A DNA stretch of 64,000 nt. It comes from Metridium senile (taxonomy: Eukaryota; Cnidaria; Anthozoa; Actiniaria; Metridiidae). Where the stretch lies: positions 13,473,779 to 13,537,778 of the forward strand of contig OX459107.1 of the NCBI GenBank assembly GCA_949775045.1. The letters run 5' to 3'. The position numbers were made by a program, and so were the translations under genes. The notes under the pieces were generated by a model. It saw nothing but the letters and a program-made list of their open reading frames with translations. It was not told the origin of the DNA and made no database searches. Positions 23,901 through 30,642 of this stretch are shown in pieces (the first letter of the stretch is position 1; every line of letters starts with the position of its first letter).

Positions 23901-24262
23901 CATCATCACCACTATAATCAGCACCATCATTTTCACCACCATCATCACTATCACCATCAAGATCATCATGACTGTCAACACCACTATCGTCAACTTTATG
24001 ATCACATCAACTTACAACTGCCATCATCATCACCATCATGATGACTGACAACACCACCAGTACCACAATCATCAACTTCATCCTTATCATCATGATCATG
24101 ATCATCGTCCCACTGCCATCATCATCACCATCATCATTACTAACTGTCTGTTTCATATTTCAGCCTGTTGTTATCAAGAATGTAGTTGAATTCAAAAGCA
24201 GTCTTCCTCTTCTTCCACTAGTTCAACCGTACGACAGTCAAGCTACTAAATCTAAATTATAA
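5423..24262 (+). CDS. IDE: Insulin-degrading enzyme (insulysin), 30 exons, complete
   Basis: M16A zinc metalloprotease degrading insulin, amyloid-beta and other small peptides inside a closed chamber. Exons: 5423-5576, 6038-6114, 6283-6309 (27 bp), 6870-6973, 7332-7405, 8122-8217, 8668-8790, 9454-9566, 9926-10015, 10937-11009, 11516-11608, 12060-12151, 12876-12956, 13457-13560, 13636-13738, 14639-14767, 15290-15372, 16138-16282, 16886-16996, 17761-17881, 18465-18556, 19062-19173, 19668-19735, 19826-19969, 20684-20764, 21709-21856, 22408-22469, 22643-22706, 23689-23771, 24164-24262. Total 2946 nt, 981 aa, all phases consistent. The inverted zinc motif HFCEH gives H65, E68 and H69; the third ligand E146 (AVDSE) is split between exons 5 and 6. 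The protein starts where human IDE has its second Met, so no mitochondrial presequence is visible. It ends in SKL, a consensus peroxisomal PTS1. Duplicated splice regions precede exons 8 and 20. Confidence 0.97.
5819..6005. mobile_element. Fold-back MITE bounded by TTAA (IDE intron 1)
   Basis: TIR GCCTGGTTCACATGGC with its imperfect complement at the far end, flanked by TTAA on both sides. Internal repeats of 'cataatcat' and the inverted 'atgattatg' make most of it palindromic. A TTAA target is typical of piggyBac-type elements (inference). Confidence 0.7.
6333..6735. mobile_element. 'ACTAGCGAG' family fragments (IDE intron 3)
   Basis: 'GGAAACTAGCGAGTAAATTA' through 'tttgatataaacgataggtg' at 6333-6395, and 'aacactgtaaaaaatgtt' plus 'gacgtttcga' at 6662-6695, separated by about 260 bp of other sequence that is itself partly palindromic ('gatatctatataataa'). 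Confidence 0.65.
7160..7252. repeat. Hairpin with arms of about 35 bp (IDE intron 4)
   Basis: GAACATGGTGCTACTTCGAC on one arm and its exact complement on the other, continuing into imperfect pairing around 'aaacattaataaatgttt'. Single copy. Confidence 0.8.
7455..7690 (+). mobile_element. tRNA-derived SINE
   Basis: A-box-like 'ggcacagttggttag' and B-box 'gagttcgattccc' spaced as in a tRNA, followed by a tRNA-unrelated body ending in a T-rich tail. It lies in IDE intron 5. Not a functional tRNA: the acceptor stem and cloverleaf are not maintained. Confidence 0.7.
7798..8086. mobile_element. 289-bp MITE, TIR CAGCGCG, TA flanks
   Basis: Starts CAGCGCGACACACCTTAC, ends with an imperfect complement (...GCGCGTTATGCTG), with TA on both sides. 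Inner arms contain 'aattaaagttttgtaca' and its complement. Termini resemble the 1658-1862 element but the interior differs: a second family probably using the same transposase. It ends 35 bp before IDE exon 6. Confidence 0.8.
8250..8600. repeat. ATC microsatellite with an embedded fold-back
   Basis: CAT/ATC trinucleotides at 8260-8300 and 8490-8590 flank a palindromic stretch (about 8330-8475) whose ends pair via 'gctgcatgcagt', 'ttataaagca' and their complements. IDE intron 6. Confidence 0.7.
8878..8958. repeat. Small inverted repeat (IDE intron 7)
   Basis: 'ccgtggtaaataagag' and its near complement 'ctcttatttaccatgg' with a loop of about 50 bp. The rest of intron 7 (8960-9350) shows nothing I recognise. 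Confidence 0.6.
9366..9412 (+). pseudogene. Partial tandem duplicate of IDE exon 8
   Basis: An 88-bp tandem duplication copies the acceptor (aacaatccttag) and the first roughly 47 bp of exon 8 (real exon at 9454). It encodes [17 protein letters not shown] and then meets TGA. Because 88 is not a multiple of 3 and the copy terminates, using its acceptor would truncate IDE. Confidence 0.85.
9595..9850. repeat. TTCC/CCTT microsatellite
   Basis: Degenerate (TTCC)n and (TCCC)n tract between IDE exons 8 and 9. Confidence 0.9.
10085..10930. repeat. CATT/CATC array with a higher-order unit of about 66-70 bp
   Basis: Tetranucleotide CATC/CATT repeats. From about 10150 to 10600 a longer unit marked by 'attaatctctcc' repeats about every 66-70 bp, then decays. 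The array ends immediately at the polypyrimidine tract and acceptor of IDE exon 10 (10937). ORFs rich in H, S, I and P here are artefacts. Confidence 0.9.
11040..11433. mobile_element. Fold-back element, AGGCCTTTTGCA family, copy 1
   Basis: Two long arms, almost the whole element: TAGGCCTTTTGCAAC at the left, complement at the right, including 'gaacatcagaaatgaaaaga' and its complement. The centre carries a second palindrome ('ggatggcaagctttgccatcc'-like). Copies 2 and 3 are at 21922-22341 and 30424-30642. IDE intron 10. Confidence 0.85.
11650..12000. repeat. GTCT microsatellite
   Basis: (GTCT)n with interspersed TTGCCTGTGT phrases. It ends about 60 bp before IDE exon 12. Cys/Leu/Ser/Val ORFs on plus and Asp/Arg/Gln/Thr ORFs on minus are repeat translations. 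Confidence 0.95.
12640..12835. mobile_element. 'ACTAGCGAG' fold-back family copy
   Basis: 'ggctgcgtcgttgtttgat', 'gaaatttgtaacaccgtaa', 'gacgttttgagctttagccc', then inverted 'gtcaacattttttatgg' and 'gttacaaatttcatgata'. IDE intron 12. Confidence 0.8.
13740..14636. repeat. GAT microsatellite filling IDE intron 15
   Basis: Degenerate GAT/AAT trinucleotides with repeated 'gagactgatgaagac' phrases. It runs from just after the exon 15 donor to the exon 16 acceptor. Confidence 0.95.
14768..15260. repeat. GAT microsatellite filling IDE intron 16
   Basis: GAT/AAT/GGT trinucleotides from the exon 16 donor to about 30 bp before exon 17. Confidence 0.95.
15460..15970. mobile_element. Cluster of two or three 'ACTAGCGAG' family copies
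   Basis: Phrases 'gataggtaatataatgaaat', 'gcgagtagctagtataggct', 'tttgatataaacgata' and 'gttaagtcaacatttttta' recur at 15460-15625 and 15775-15970 in both orientations: nested or tandem copies in IDE intron 17. Confidence 0.8.
16320..16815. repeat. Minisatellite, unit about 62 bp, about 8 copies
   Basis: Unit contains 'aggttgtccaag', 'gataggtcattccaagatgg', 'aaaggaattataggcatac' and 'acctatttcaaa'. One unit has a short internal duplication (about 16605-16635). A diverged relative of the motif appears at about 40440-40535. IDE intron 18. Confidence 0.9.
17020..17460. repeat. Pyrimidine-rich minisatellite, unit about 57 bp
   Basis: CT-rich repeats of 'ctattctcttccattctctt' and 'cccatctctacactttt'. 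It extends the polypyrimidine context ahead of IDE exon 20. ORFs are artefacts. Confidence 0.9.
17491..17760 (+). repeat. Three 90-bp repeats, each with a decoy exon-20 acceptor
   Basis: The acceptor plus first 12 nt of IDE exon 20 (TAG/TATGAATTAGGT) appears at 17491, 17581, 17671 and, as the true exon, 17761. The period is exactly 90 bp (30 codons). Entry at 17671 reads in frame through to the true exon because the true acceptor is CTCAG (CAG codon). Entry at 17491 or 17581 meets a TAG made by the next decoy's TTTTTAG. Confidence 0.9.
18016..18329. mobile_element. Fold-back element ('ATAACCCACTTTTAAAATGC' family), copy 1
   Basis: Arms: 'agcattttcgtatacc' and 'aacccacttttaaaatgcaa' with complements at the right end. 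Internal 'catgttttattttgattatt' and 'gcaactcactgaag' are shared with the copy at 36993-37309. IDE intron 20. Confidence 0.85.
18600..18987. mobile_element. TIR element, GAGGGGGACATTGGG ends
   Basis: The 15-bp TIR at 18600-18614 matches the complement at 18973-18987. The interior has many 'aataccgcaaa' and 'tcctgcattaccgc' phrases. A pure G run of about 19 bp follows the left TIR. IDE intron 21; it ends about 75 bp before exon 22. Confidence 0.75.
19195..19640. repeat. Minisatellite, 11-bp unit AAAGCCTATGA
   Basis: About 40 units of AAAGCCTATGA with variants (AAAGCCTAGATGA, AAATCCCTATGA). It occupies most of IDE intron 22. Confidence 0.95.
20023..20115 (+). mobile_element. Tiny LINE ORF2 3' remnant
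   Basis: 'ctgttccttcactctggaac' encodes SVPSLWNSL, matching the conserved APxLWNSLP end of CR1/L2-like reverse-transcriptase proteins, as in the clearer copies at 25340-26040 and 54690-54905. Short and diverged. Confidence 0.45.
20211..20463. mobile_element. Fold-back element ('CACTAxAACxATGAAAT' family), copy 1
   Basis: Left end 'aacactagaactatgaaat', right end 'ttgtttcatggctctagtg', inner 'catcaaatacaaaaggaaac' and 'cattacaactttacttgtct'. Shared with 24556-24712 (inverted) and 34318-34536. IDE intron 24. Confidence 0.85.
20770..20915. repeat. ATC microsatellite
   Basis: ATC/ATT trinucleotides directly after the IDE exon 25 donor. A small palindrome ('gagatatggcgag'/'cactgtatatctcat') follows at about 20945-21005. 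Confidence 0.8.
21310..21585 (-). mobile_element. tRNA-derived SINE, minus strand
   Basis: Read on minus it starts with A-box-like 'ggcgtgatggtctagtgg' and B-box 'ggttcgattcccggctc', followed by a body with 'gtgtccctgggcaagacact' and 'cttctcggataaggacgtaa', phrases I associate with SINEs of many marine animals. IDE intron 25. Confidence 0.75.
21922..22341. mobile_element. Fold-back element, AGGCCTTTTGCA family, copy 2
   Basis: Same arms and core as 11040-11433 ('cttttaaatcgagcagctg', 'catcagaaatgaaaagagc', central 'ggatggcaaagcttgccatc'). About 420 bp, IDE intron 26. It is close to a full-length palindrome. Confidence 0.85.
22765..22966. mobile_element. MITE with AGGCCTCGTCCACACG ends
   Basis: Left TTAGGCCTCGTCCACACGAA, right imperfect complement (gatccgtgtagacggggtct). 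Internal 'gaatccgatccg'/'cggattca' pairs. IDE intron 28. Confidence 0.75.
23174..23420 (+). mobile_element. tRNA-derived SINE with 'TTTCTCCGGG' core
   Basis: A-box-like 'tggcctagcattgag', B-box 'ggtttgattcccgg', then 'tttttctccgggttatccgg' and 'ttttcctccctccgc'. The core resembles the conserved central domain of widely distributed animal SINEs (MetaSINE-like, from memory). A sister copy is at 59665-59965. Confidence 0.75.
23427..23610. mobile_element. MITE with CACCTxC..GCAAGAACG ends, TA flanks, copy 1
   Basis: CACCTGCTTGCAAGAACGTT and complement at the right end; TA on each side. It has inserted at or beside the 3' end of the preceding SINE. Copy 2 is at 58136-58326. Confidence 0.85.
23815..24150. 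repeat. ATC/CAC microsatellite in IDE intron 29
   Basis: CAT, ATC and CAC trinucleotides from just after exon 29 to just before the last exon. Confidence 0.95.
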
Positions 24263-24315
24263 GATACCATTATACTTTCTTTCATGTAAATAGAGCACTA
24301 ACACTATATCCATGA

Positions 24316-24326
24316 AATAAAATAAA
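24316..24326 (+). terminator. IDE polyadenylation signal
   Basis: Two overlapping AATAAA hexamers 54-64 bp after the IDE stop codon. A short 3' UTR is implied. Confidence 0.6.
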
Positions 24327-24355
24327 ATTGCTACTGTGTAATAAACAGGTTCCCA

Positions 24356-24553
24356 TTTAAATCTATACTTTCCCATCTAAATCTGTACTTATGCAAATTT
24401 TGTTGTGTGCTTAACACACAGATCAACCAATCAGAGAAGTTCACTTCAGAAATAATATACTCTGATTGGTTGATCTGTGTGTTTAGCACACATCAACACA
24501 ATTTGCATAAGTACAGATTTAAATGGGAAAGTACAGATTTAAATGGGAACCTG
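24356..24553. mobile_element. Fold-back MITE, CAGGTTCCC ends, copy 1
   Basis: CAGGTTCCCATTTAAATC and exact complement at the right. Each arm has two units of a 20-bp repeat ('gtacagatttaaatgggaaa'). Centre: 'cacagatcaaccaatcagag' with complement. The copy at 36617-36928 has seven units on one arm. Confidence 0.9.
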
Positions 24554-24555
24554 TT

Positions 24556-24712
24556 AATAGTTCTTATTTAGTGACTATCAAAGACAAGTAAAGTTGTAAT
24601 GAGGTATTGTTTCCTTTTGTATTTGATGTTTCTGGCTGAGTGGTAATGACTATTAAATAGAAACTATTAGTTAGTAACTATTTTGTTTCTATTTCATGGT
24701 TTTAGTGTTTTC
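24556..24712. mobile_element. Fold-back element ('CACTAxAACxATGAAAT' family), copy 2
   Basis: Inverted relative to the 20211 and 34318 copies: 'aatagttcttatttagtgac' through 'ttcatggttttagtgtttt'. It directly abuts the preceding MITE. Confidence 0.8.
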
Positions 24713-24903
24713 GTTTGGATGTTCAAATTATGATCTACATATAATTTATATCATGCCTAAATGATTAGACTTGAAAATTTGTATTTACATTCCTCTAGAT
24801 TACAAAATAATTCTAGAGTACAATATCTCGACTTCAATATAATGAAATTCATAACTATTAAATATAGGTGTTAAACTCTCAAGTTGTATTGGAATGTGTG
24901 CTA

Positions 24904-25041
24904 GAGTGATTTTCATATGACCGTGAAAGAATTGGCAAACTAATAGTTGTTACTATACTCTGAATCTATTGTTTTCTTTTGTTCTTTACCAACAAGTACA
25001 AACTAAATATTTGCTTTTTTACGGTCAAATGAAAATCACTC
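24904..25041. mobile_element. 138-bp MITE, GAGTGATTTTCATATGACCG ends, TA flanks
   Basis: TIR of about 20 bp with near-perfect complement at the right end and TA on both sides; internal 'ttgttttcttttgttcttta'. A second copy lies at 51011-51151. Confidence 0.9.
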
Positions 25042-25339
25042 TAAATGCTCTATGTAATGAGCTTCAATTTGTCTAAATGTACTTGACAATTAAACTATAG
25101 CTGTATCAACTTTTATTTATTTATTTATTTTATTTATTAATAATAATTCTGGACGTGGTTCACAAAGTCCATGGAAAGACGACTGCTGTCTTTGTAATGT
25201 TAGTAATGTTCTTATGTACTGTATTTCATCTCGTCTTTATGCACTTTACAATTAACTGTAATATTATTGTATGGTCTCTTTATGGCACACATTGCAGCCA
25301 CACAGCTTACAATCATGAGGGGTTGGTATGTAATGTAAT

Positions 25340-26040
25340 GTGTTCTTATAAATAAATATAATAATAATAATATAGCTTGTATAGTGCTTATACAAGTCTG
25401 TTCTAAGCGCTTAAAATAAAAAATGGATATGATTACAATGAAAAAGCTAATTTAAATAAATGAGTTTTGAGTTTGGACTTGAACGAAGATAGATGATGTT
25501 GATGATACTGCTGGCGATGATAATACTGTTAGTGATGACAATGTTAGTGATGATGATGATGGTGGTGATGATGATGGTGATAATAATGTTGATGATGATG
25601 AGTTTGGACTTGAATGAAGATAGACTTGAAATGTCTCTAATTGAAGGAGGTAGAGAGTTCCAAAGTAGAGGAGCAGCAACTGAGAAAGAACGTAGACCAT
25701 ATGACTTGAGATTGTACGACTTTGAGGATAGCAACAAGTGAGAAGACGAGCGGAGATTTCTTGCAGATTTGTGAATAGTGATGAGATCTTGAATGTAAAC
25801 AGGTGAAAGACCATGTGCTTTAAATGTTAGAAGAATTATTTTAAACTTAATACGGTCAGCAACAGGAACCCAGTGTAAGTCAATAAGGACAGGAGTGATG
25901 TGATCATGTTTTTGAGATAAAGTGACGAGACGAGCAGAAGCATTTTGAGCATTTTGTGACTGTGTTATTTCACATCGTACGGTGCTTTTCAATCTTTTCA
26001 TAGAAATGCACACACTGCTTTTGAGGGTGACCTTTGAAGC
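25340..26040 (-). mobile_element. 5'-truncated CR1/L2-like LINE, ORF2 C-terminus and 3' tail
   Basis: The minus-strand ORF (about 26040 to 25480) carries the conserved end of LINE reverse-transcriptase proteins: HDHITPVLIDLHWVPVADRI, then LRSSS, then FSVAAPLLWNSLPPSIRD. It runs into an ATC/GAT microsatellite, then a short 3' tail with 'gcgcttagaacagac' and an (ATT)n end at about 25340-25375. No RT catalytic domain or endonuclease. It lies just downstream of the B3GAT3 stop, same orientation, and may be in its 3' UTR. Confidence 0.85.
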
Positions 26041-26107
26041 CATACGGTTTATTCTCAAAGCAACCTGTTAAATATAATGGTAACACTTCCATGATTTGTA
26101 AGTCAGT

Positions 26108-29100
26108 CTATACTTCCATTTCAGGCTCAACACCTTTATATTTCTGTATTGTCTTTTGTTCTCTTTTAATCTTTGGTGTAACAGTTTGTGTATGCCAAAC
26201 CAGCACCTATATCAACAGATCAAGGAATTTGTATAAATGTACAATACATAATTCAAAACACCTTGCTAATTGTACATTTAGACCCTATTCAAAATCTCTG
26301 GAAATAAAAACGTTTTGTTCTAAACATTTTCCATGTAAAAATTGGAATAAATAGCTGTACAACTTGTACTCTGCGAACAAAGCCACCTTTCTCCCCAGCC
26401 GAAAAAGAGAGAGAAAAATAGCTCTGACAACTCCTGATAATTACCCTGTTGAGCATCATTGCGTGAGGGTGACGTAATATGACGTAGGCCAAATGTCAAT
26501 GGAAATTCACAAATGCTGGTGACATAGGTGGGAAAAACCGGTTTTAAACCAGTTTACATGATGGATAACCCATAATTTTTTACATCCAGAAGTTTGGATG
26601 TAATTATCAGGAGTCGGCAGAGCCATTTTTCTCTCCCTTTTCGGTGAGGGAGAAAGGTGGCTCTGTTTGCAGAGCATATAACTTTGAAACATTTCTTATC
26701 AATTTATAGTATCATTATACTATTCTTATTAATACATATTCAATATTTTAAGTAATATTTATACCTTTTTACAGTTATCCGCTAGTCCTTCCAGTTCGTC
26801 GTTCTCCACCAGACGAGATACAATAGATGATTCAACAAATCCTCGTTTGGCATAAACATCCATTTCAACATCAGGGTTGTCTTTTAATAGTTTGACATTG
26901 ATTGCAAATCCTGCCATGTCGAGAGGAAGTGGTCGGTCTGGTGCAAAGCTGGTACGAAACTGGACAACTTTACCATTTTTACAGAGTGGTCCTTCCCAGA
27001 CCAAACCACCAACGATACCAACAGGCCAAACAGAAACCTTCTTTGTATACCTCATCTGAAATAAAAACATTTTCTTATATTCACTAAAACAAAATATCAA
27101 AATTAATATGGAAGAATACATCGGTACGATTGTTGCTACTCATTATCATAATCATCATTATTTTTGTCATCATCAGCATCATTATAGTCATTATCAACCC
27201 CATTAGAGTACAAACATTAAAAGCGTGCAACATAATTAGCAATATTTAGTACTAATTAGTACTACTTGTTTCACGGTTATATTGTTTGCACTCTATATAT
27301 GTATCATAATTATAATCATTGTTATATAGCTAATCATTTTGACTATATAACGAGCATTCTCATTGGTTGATAGATGCTCACGTGATACTGGTTAAATCTA
27401 ACTGTATCCCGACCGGGATACAAGTACCCAGCGCACATGAAAAAATTCAAATTTTCTTAATTCACTTGTCTAAAATGATTAGCTATATAACAAAACGCTT
27501 AATGACTCAACCCTCGGGGAAACCAGTTAGCTTTGTTTCCCTCGAATCTCAATGTTTCCCTCGGCCGGAGCCTCGGGAAACATTGAGATTCTCGGGAAAC
27601 AAAACTAACTGTTTCCCTCGGGACCATTAAGTGTATATTAAGTGTCATTAAGTGTATATTATTATCATTTAGCCTCCTCCGCTGGCAACCCAACCGGAAT
27701 TCAGACTTCCTTTCTATATTGGGCTTCCTTTGTCGAGACAAAAGAAGATTAGGACTAGGGACGAAAAGCTGGAGGAAAAAAATCATCCCAAGTTCTTTCT
27801 CGGATGTCCCACAGGAACCCCAAAAAGCAAAGAAGCGTTAAAAAACGAGAAGTTGCCTACGGAGGTGGCTAACTATCATCATCAGTCATCGCCATCATCA
27901 TTATTAACATGACCACAACCATTTAAATTATCATCACTGATAGTCATCATAATCATCATTAATACTATCATCACCATCATGATTATAATCATAGTCATGA
28001 TCATTACAAGTAGTCATCACCACAATCATTATAATCATCAATAACATTGGCTTCACATCCGCTTGAGACATAGTATGTTCCATGCCCTGGGGGATACTCC
28101 CTTTATCCAAGTGGTAAGGGTGATCGGCATACCTTTTAGGGTTAAAATATTTCCTGTGTTTACCTTTTAGGGTCCTTTTAGAGTTTCAGCTCAAAAATCA
28201 GTTGTTGAGGTCATTTTTACTTTGCTTTATTTTTATCTGTGAGTACCTTTTAGGGGTCGTTTTCAAAATCTCACCCCTACCACTTGGACTCAAACACCAA
28301 AATACCAAAATACTCAAACACCACCCTCCCCTCCCCTTCAAACTCACCATTTCAAATATTTTCAAGTCATATGTATTATCGTCATCAGCAAAGTAAACAA
28401 CAGCATGTTCATCAGATGCTACATTATCTCTCATCCACTGAATAGCTAAGTTTCTTTGTTCAACTCCTCGGTTTTTCAGCCATCGAGGCTCGCCTTTGCC
28501 TCGTATTAGCTCATTTCTTGTTTTTATATTTAAATGTGTATGTGGAATTATACAATCTTTCAAAAACCTTGATACAATTGGTGTCTTTTCATTAGAGTCT
28601 TCTATAATCATCCAATGTATCTGAGGCACATGCAGTAGGGTGTGGTACATCCGTGTTAGTTCTGCTTTCTGTGTTAGTCTTGTATGGGTAGGAGTGACGA
28701 TGTAGATAGTTGGTAAATTATCAGATACGTAATTATTATTGGTTTTAATACCAAGGATCTTGATCATTTTGTTGACATGTTGTTCTTTCTGTTTCAGTAA
28801 AACTTCTCTTTGTTTCAAACTACTTAAGTTTATTGAATGGATTTGTTCTTGAAATTCATCTTTTCCTGTTAAATAAAAATACAATGTGTGACAAAAGAAG
28901 TTATAATAATGAATAAAATAGATAGTGATAAAGGAATTGGAATTAAGATCATCTTAAGTGCTCACTGCTTTTAATTGAACTCATTAACTTAATTCACACA
29001 AATTAATTAAGTTAACAACGTTTTTATCGAGAAATTGTGTCAAAAATAGTTTTTTTTTAAAGAATGAATTCTGATGAAATACACTACATCTTATAGAGTG

Positions 29101-29312
29101 ATATAGTCTAGGTCTTAGAATAAATTTAGATTATTCATTTGAAGAAAAAAACAAATTTTTAACCACATAACTTCACATCAACCAAAAACTCGGGAAACTA
29201 TTTACATATGCTTACCTCTCATACAGTTAACAATCAGCCTTGTCAGACCTACAAGGAACAGCAGCAATAATGCTAGTACTATATTCCGTTGAGTTATTAT
29301 CCTGTTTCTCAT
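26108..29312 (-). CDS. B3GAT3: Galactosylgalactosylxylosylprotein 3-beta-glucuronosyltransferase (GlcAT-I)
   Basis: Golgi type II enzyme adding the last GlcUA of the glycosaminoglycan-protein linker. Coding exons: 29312-29216, 28865-28348, 27055-26765, 26206-26108; 1005 nt, 334 aa (human 335), phases consistent. The last exon is short (VLVWHTQT ... stop TAG at 26108) and easy to miss. Residues 12-29 are a hydrophobic signal anchor (IVLALLLLFLVGLTRLIV). The UDP-GlcUA/Mn-binding DDDNTY is at D193-D195 and the catalytic base corresponds to E280 in GFVESS. The VESSxxSxLV context favours B3GAT3 over the B3GAT1/2 paralogues. An AATAAA (minus) at about 26045-26050 could end the transcript. Start at 29312: the ATG at 29319 is out of frame. 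Head-to-head with SMIM12. Confidence 0.93.
26368..26680. mobile_element. Fold-back element (B3GAT3 intron 3)
   Basis: 'ctctgcgaacaaagccacct' and 'tttctccc' on the left with complement 'aggtggctctgtttgcagag' on the right. Inner arms 'tgacaactcctgataattac' and 'gtaattatcaggagtcg'. About 310 bp, no ORF, single copy in the window. Confidence 0.8.
27206..27293. mobile_element. 88-bp MITE, GAGTxCAAACAxTAAAAGxG ends, TA flanks
   Basis: GAGTACAAACATTAAAAGCG at left, 'gtttgcactc' at right, TA on both sides. Shorter sister of 51200-51341. Confidence 0.7.
27505..27640. mobile_element. Fold-back element with GTTTCCCTCG arms
   Basis: 'tttgtttccctcgaatctca' pairs with 'tgagattctcgggaaacaaa'; repeated GTTTCCCTCG/CTCGGGAAAC motifs. 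Flanking 'gctatataacaaaacgctta' and 'accattaagtg' may belong to it. I recall similar sequences from anthozoan genomes (unverified). Confidence 0.7.
28085..28290. mobile_element. 'CCTAAAAGGTACG' fold-back family, copy 1
   Basis: Left 'ggatactccctttatccaag', right 'cacccctaccacttgga', interior with several 'taccttttagggt' phrases. Copies at 33686-34021, 42106-42403 and 53261-53568. B3GAT3 intron 2. Confidence 0.8.
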
Positions 29313-29532
29313 TTTTCATAGTGATTTTAGACGATTATAAATAAGAAAACTTTAGAATTTGTTTGTACACGTAGAAACACATAATACCAAGGCGTTATTG
29401 TAACAAACGAAAGAGGCTGGGTGCAAATGTGGTAGAGAGAAACTGGGTACTAGTAGTGTTGCACGAGATTTTACTTCAAAGTTGAAAGTTTTGATTTTTT
29501 TTCGCTGTGTTTCTCCGTCTTTTTGTAGCCAA
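29313..29532. promoter_or_regulatory. Putative bidirectional promoter, B3GAT3/SMIM12
   Basis: Only 220 bp separate the B3GAT3 ATG (minus) and the SMIM12 ATG (plus). No TATA box seen. A possible acceptor (tttttgtag) at 29521-29528 means SMIM12 may have an upstream non-coding exon within or beyond this interval. Confidence 0.55.
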
Positions 29533-29853
29533 ATGGTGTGGCCTGTGATTCTAGCTGGTGCAAGAGTTTACGCACCGTATCTTGTCTTCCCGTTTGCGTT
29601 GACTGTTGGAGCAATAGGCTACGTATTTGAGACGAGATTCAGGAACCAAGATAAATGGCAGAAAGCACCGGAGAGTACATTGGAAGAACGATCGAACAGA
29701 CAACTAGACAAATTATTAGACTCTACTGAAGTAGAAAAACTACAATACAGTCAAGGAATTCCTAAAACAATGTTTGATCGTGATCAAGGATACAAGAGAG
29801 GTTTTACTGGGCGATCGATTGAACTGGACGACGCAGCTGAAAGGGCACAATGA
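29533..29853 (+). CDS. SMIM12: Small integral membrane protein 12 homologue
   Basis: 106-aa protein from one coding exon. The N-terminus MVWPVILAGARVYAPYLVFP followed by a hydrophobic stretch (about residues 12-33, FALTVGAIGY) matches the SMIM12 family pattern MWPVxxxxxRxYAPYxxFPxAxxVGAxGY. The C-terminal half is charged (SNRQLDKLLDSTEV) like the family's ERREDRKLDELL. Slightly longer than human (92 aa). I chose the ATG at 29533 because it begins the conserved part; an in-frame ATG at 29482 would add 17 residues but crosses a likely splice acceptor. The molecular role is not established. Confidence 0.85.
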   Translation: MVWPVILAGARVYAPYLVFPFALTVGAIGYVFETRFRNQDKWQKAPESTLEERSNRQLDKLLDSTEVEKLQYSQGIPKTMFDRDQGYKRGFTGRSIELDDAAERAQ

Positions 29854-30109
29854 ACAATTCTACACGTCAATCAATATTTAAAAAACACGATGAATAACTA
29901 CACAAAAGTTTTAGGAAGCTAATGAAAACTGCGACTATGAGACCAAGTTTAATATCATTGTTTTGGTATCAGTGTTCTTGAACTTGTGTCAATCAAGTGG
30001 AGGGAACAATGTCAAATGACTATTTGATGTACAATTCTTTACATGTATTCAGTATTACAATGAATGAATTGCGTCATCATTTTGCCAATGCAACTTTATC
30101 AGCTTTTTA

Positions 30110-30270
30110 AGAAATATTCGTTTCATCATCTACCACTGCAACACAACTTGTGATGGCCATATAACATAAACAACCAAAATATGCTATGAATAAATTGACA
30201 ACACAAGAAGAAATACTTTGCAGGCTTCAGAGTGTGGACAGTAGATTTGATTGCAACAACGATTTTTAAA
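30110..30270. repeat. Dispersed element, copy 2 (relative of 1163-1430)
   Basis: Shares 'cgtttcatcatcta', 'ccaaaatatgctatgaata' and 'gcaggcttcagagtgtggac' with 1163-1430. It lies in or after the SMIM12 3' UTR. Confidence 0.6.
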
Positions 30271-30423
30271 AGGGTTGTATAATGTTGGTGTGTTGTGATC
30301 GCCCTTTGTCCGAAGTTTCGACAACTTGAGCGACAATCAACTCGAGAGTAAAGAAACGAAAAGACATTGGTGGTGTTTATATGCCTGGGTTCAGTCAAAA
30401 TTATAATGTCAGCAAGTAATAGC

Positions 30424-30642
30424 TAGGCCTTTTGCAGGAGCTGGTCACGTGACATAAGCCATGCGTCCCAGCCACACATTCTTTGTAAAGTTTCAAGTTT
30501 TGAAAAAAATCTAAATATTTCCAATTACATTAAGAAATGCTAAAACTCAGTAACAGTATGTCTAACTTACGTGCTCGTTCTGAATATGCCAGCTAATTTT
30601 CGGGGAATTTATGTCAAGTGACTAGATCCTGCAAAAGGCCTA
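30424..30642. mobile_element. Fold-back element, AGGCCTTTTGCA family, short copy 3
   Basis: TAGGCCTTTTGCAGG at left and complement at right, then GGTCACGTGAC-like inner ends, but the interior differs from copies 1 and 2. The same termini with a different cargo suggest mobilisation by one transposase. Confidence 0.75.

Noticed and set aside
25447..26058. A host gene of 203 codons on minus
   Set aside because: The conserved block (ITPVLxxLHWVPV, AAPLLWNSLP) is the end of a LINE reverse-transcriptase ORF; the C-terminal Ile/Thr stretch is microsatellite.
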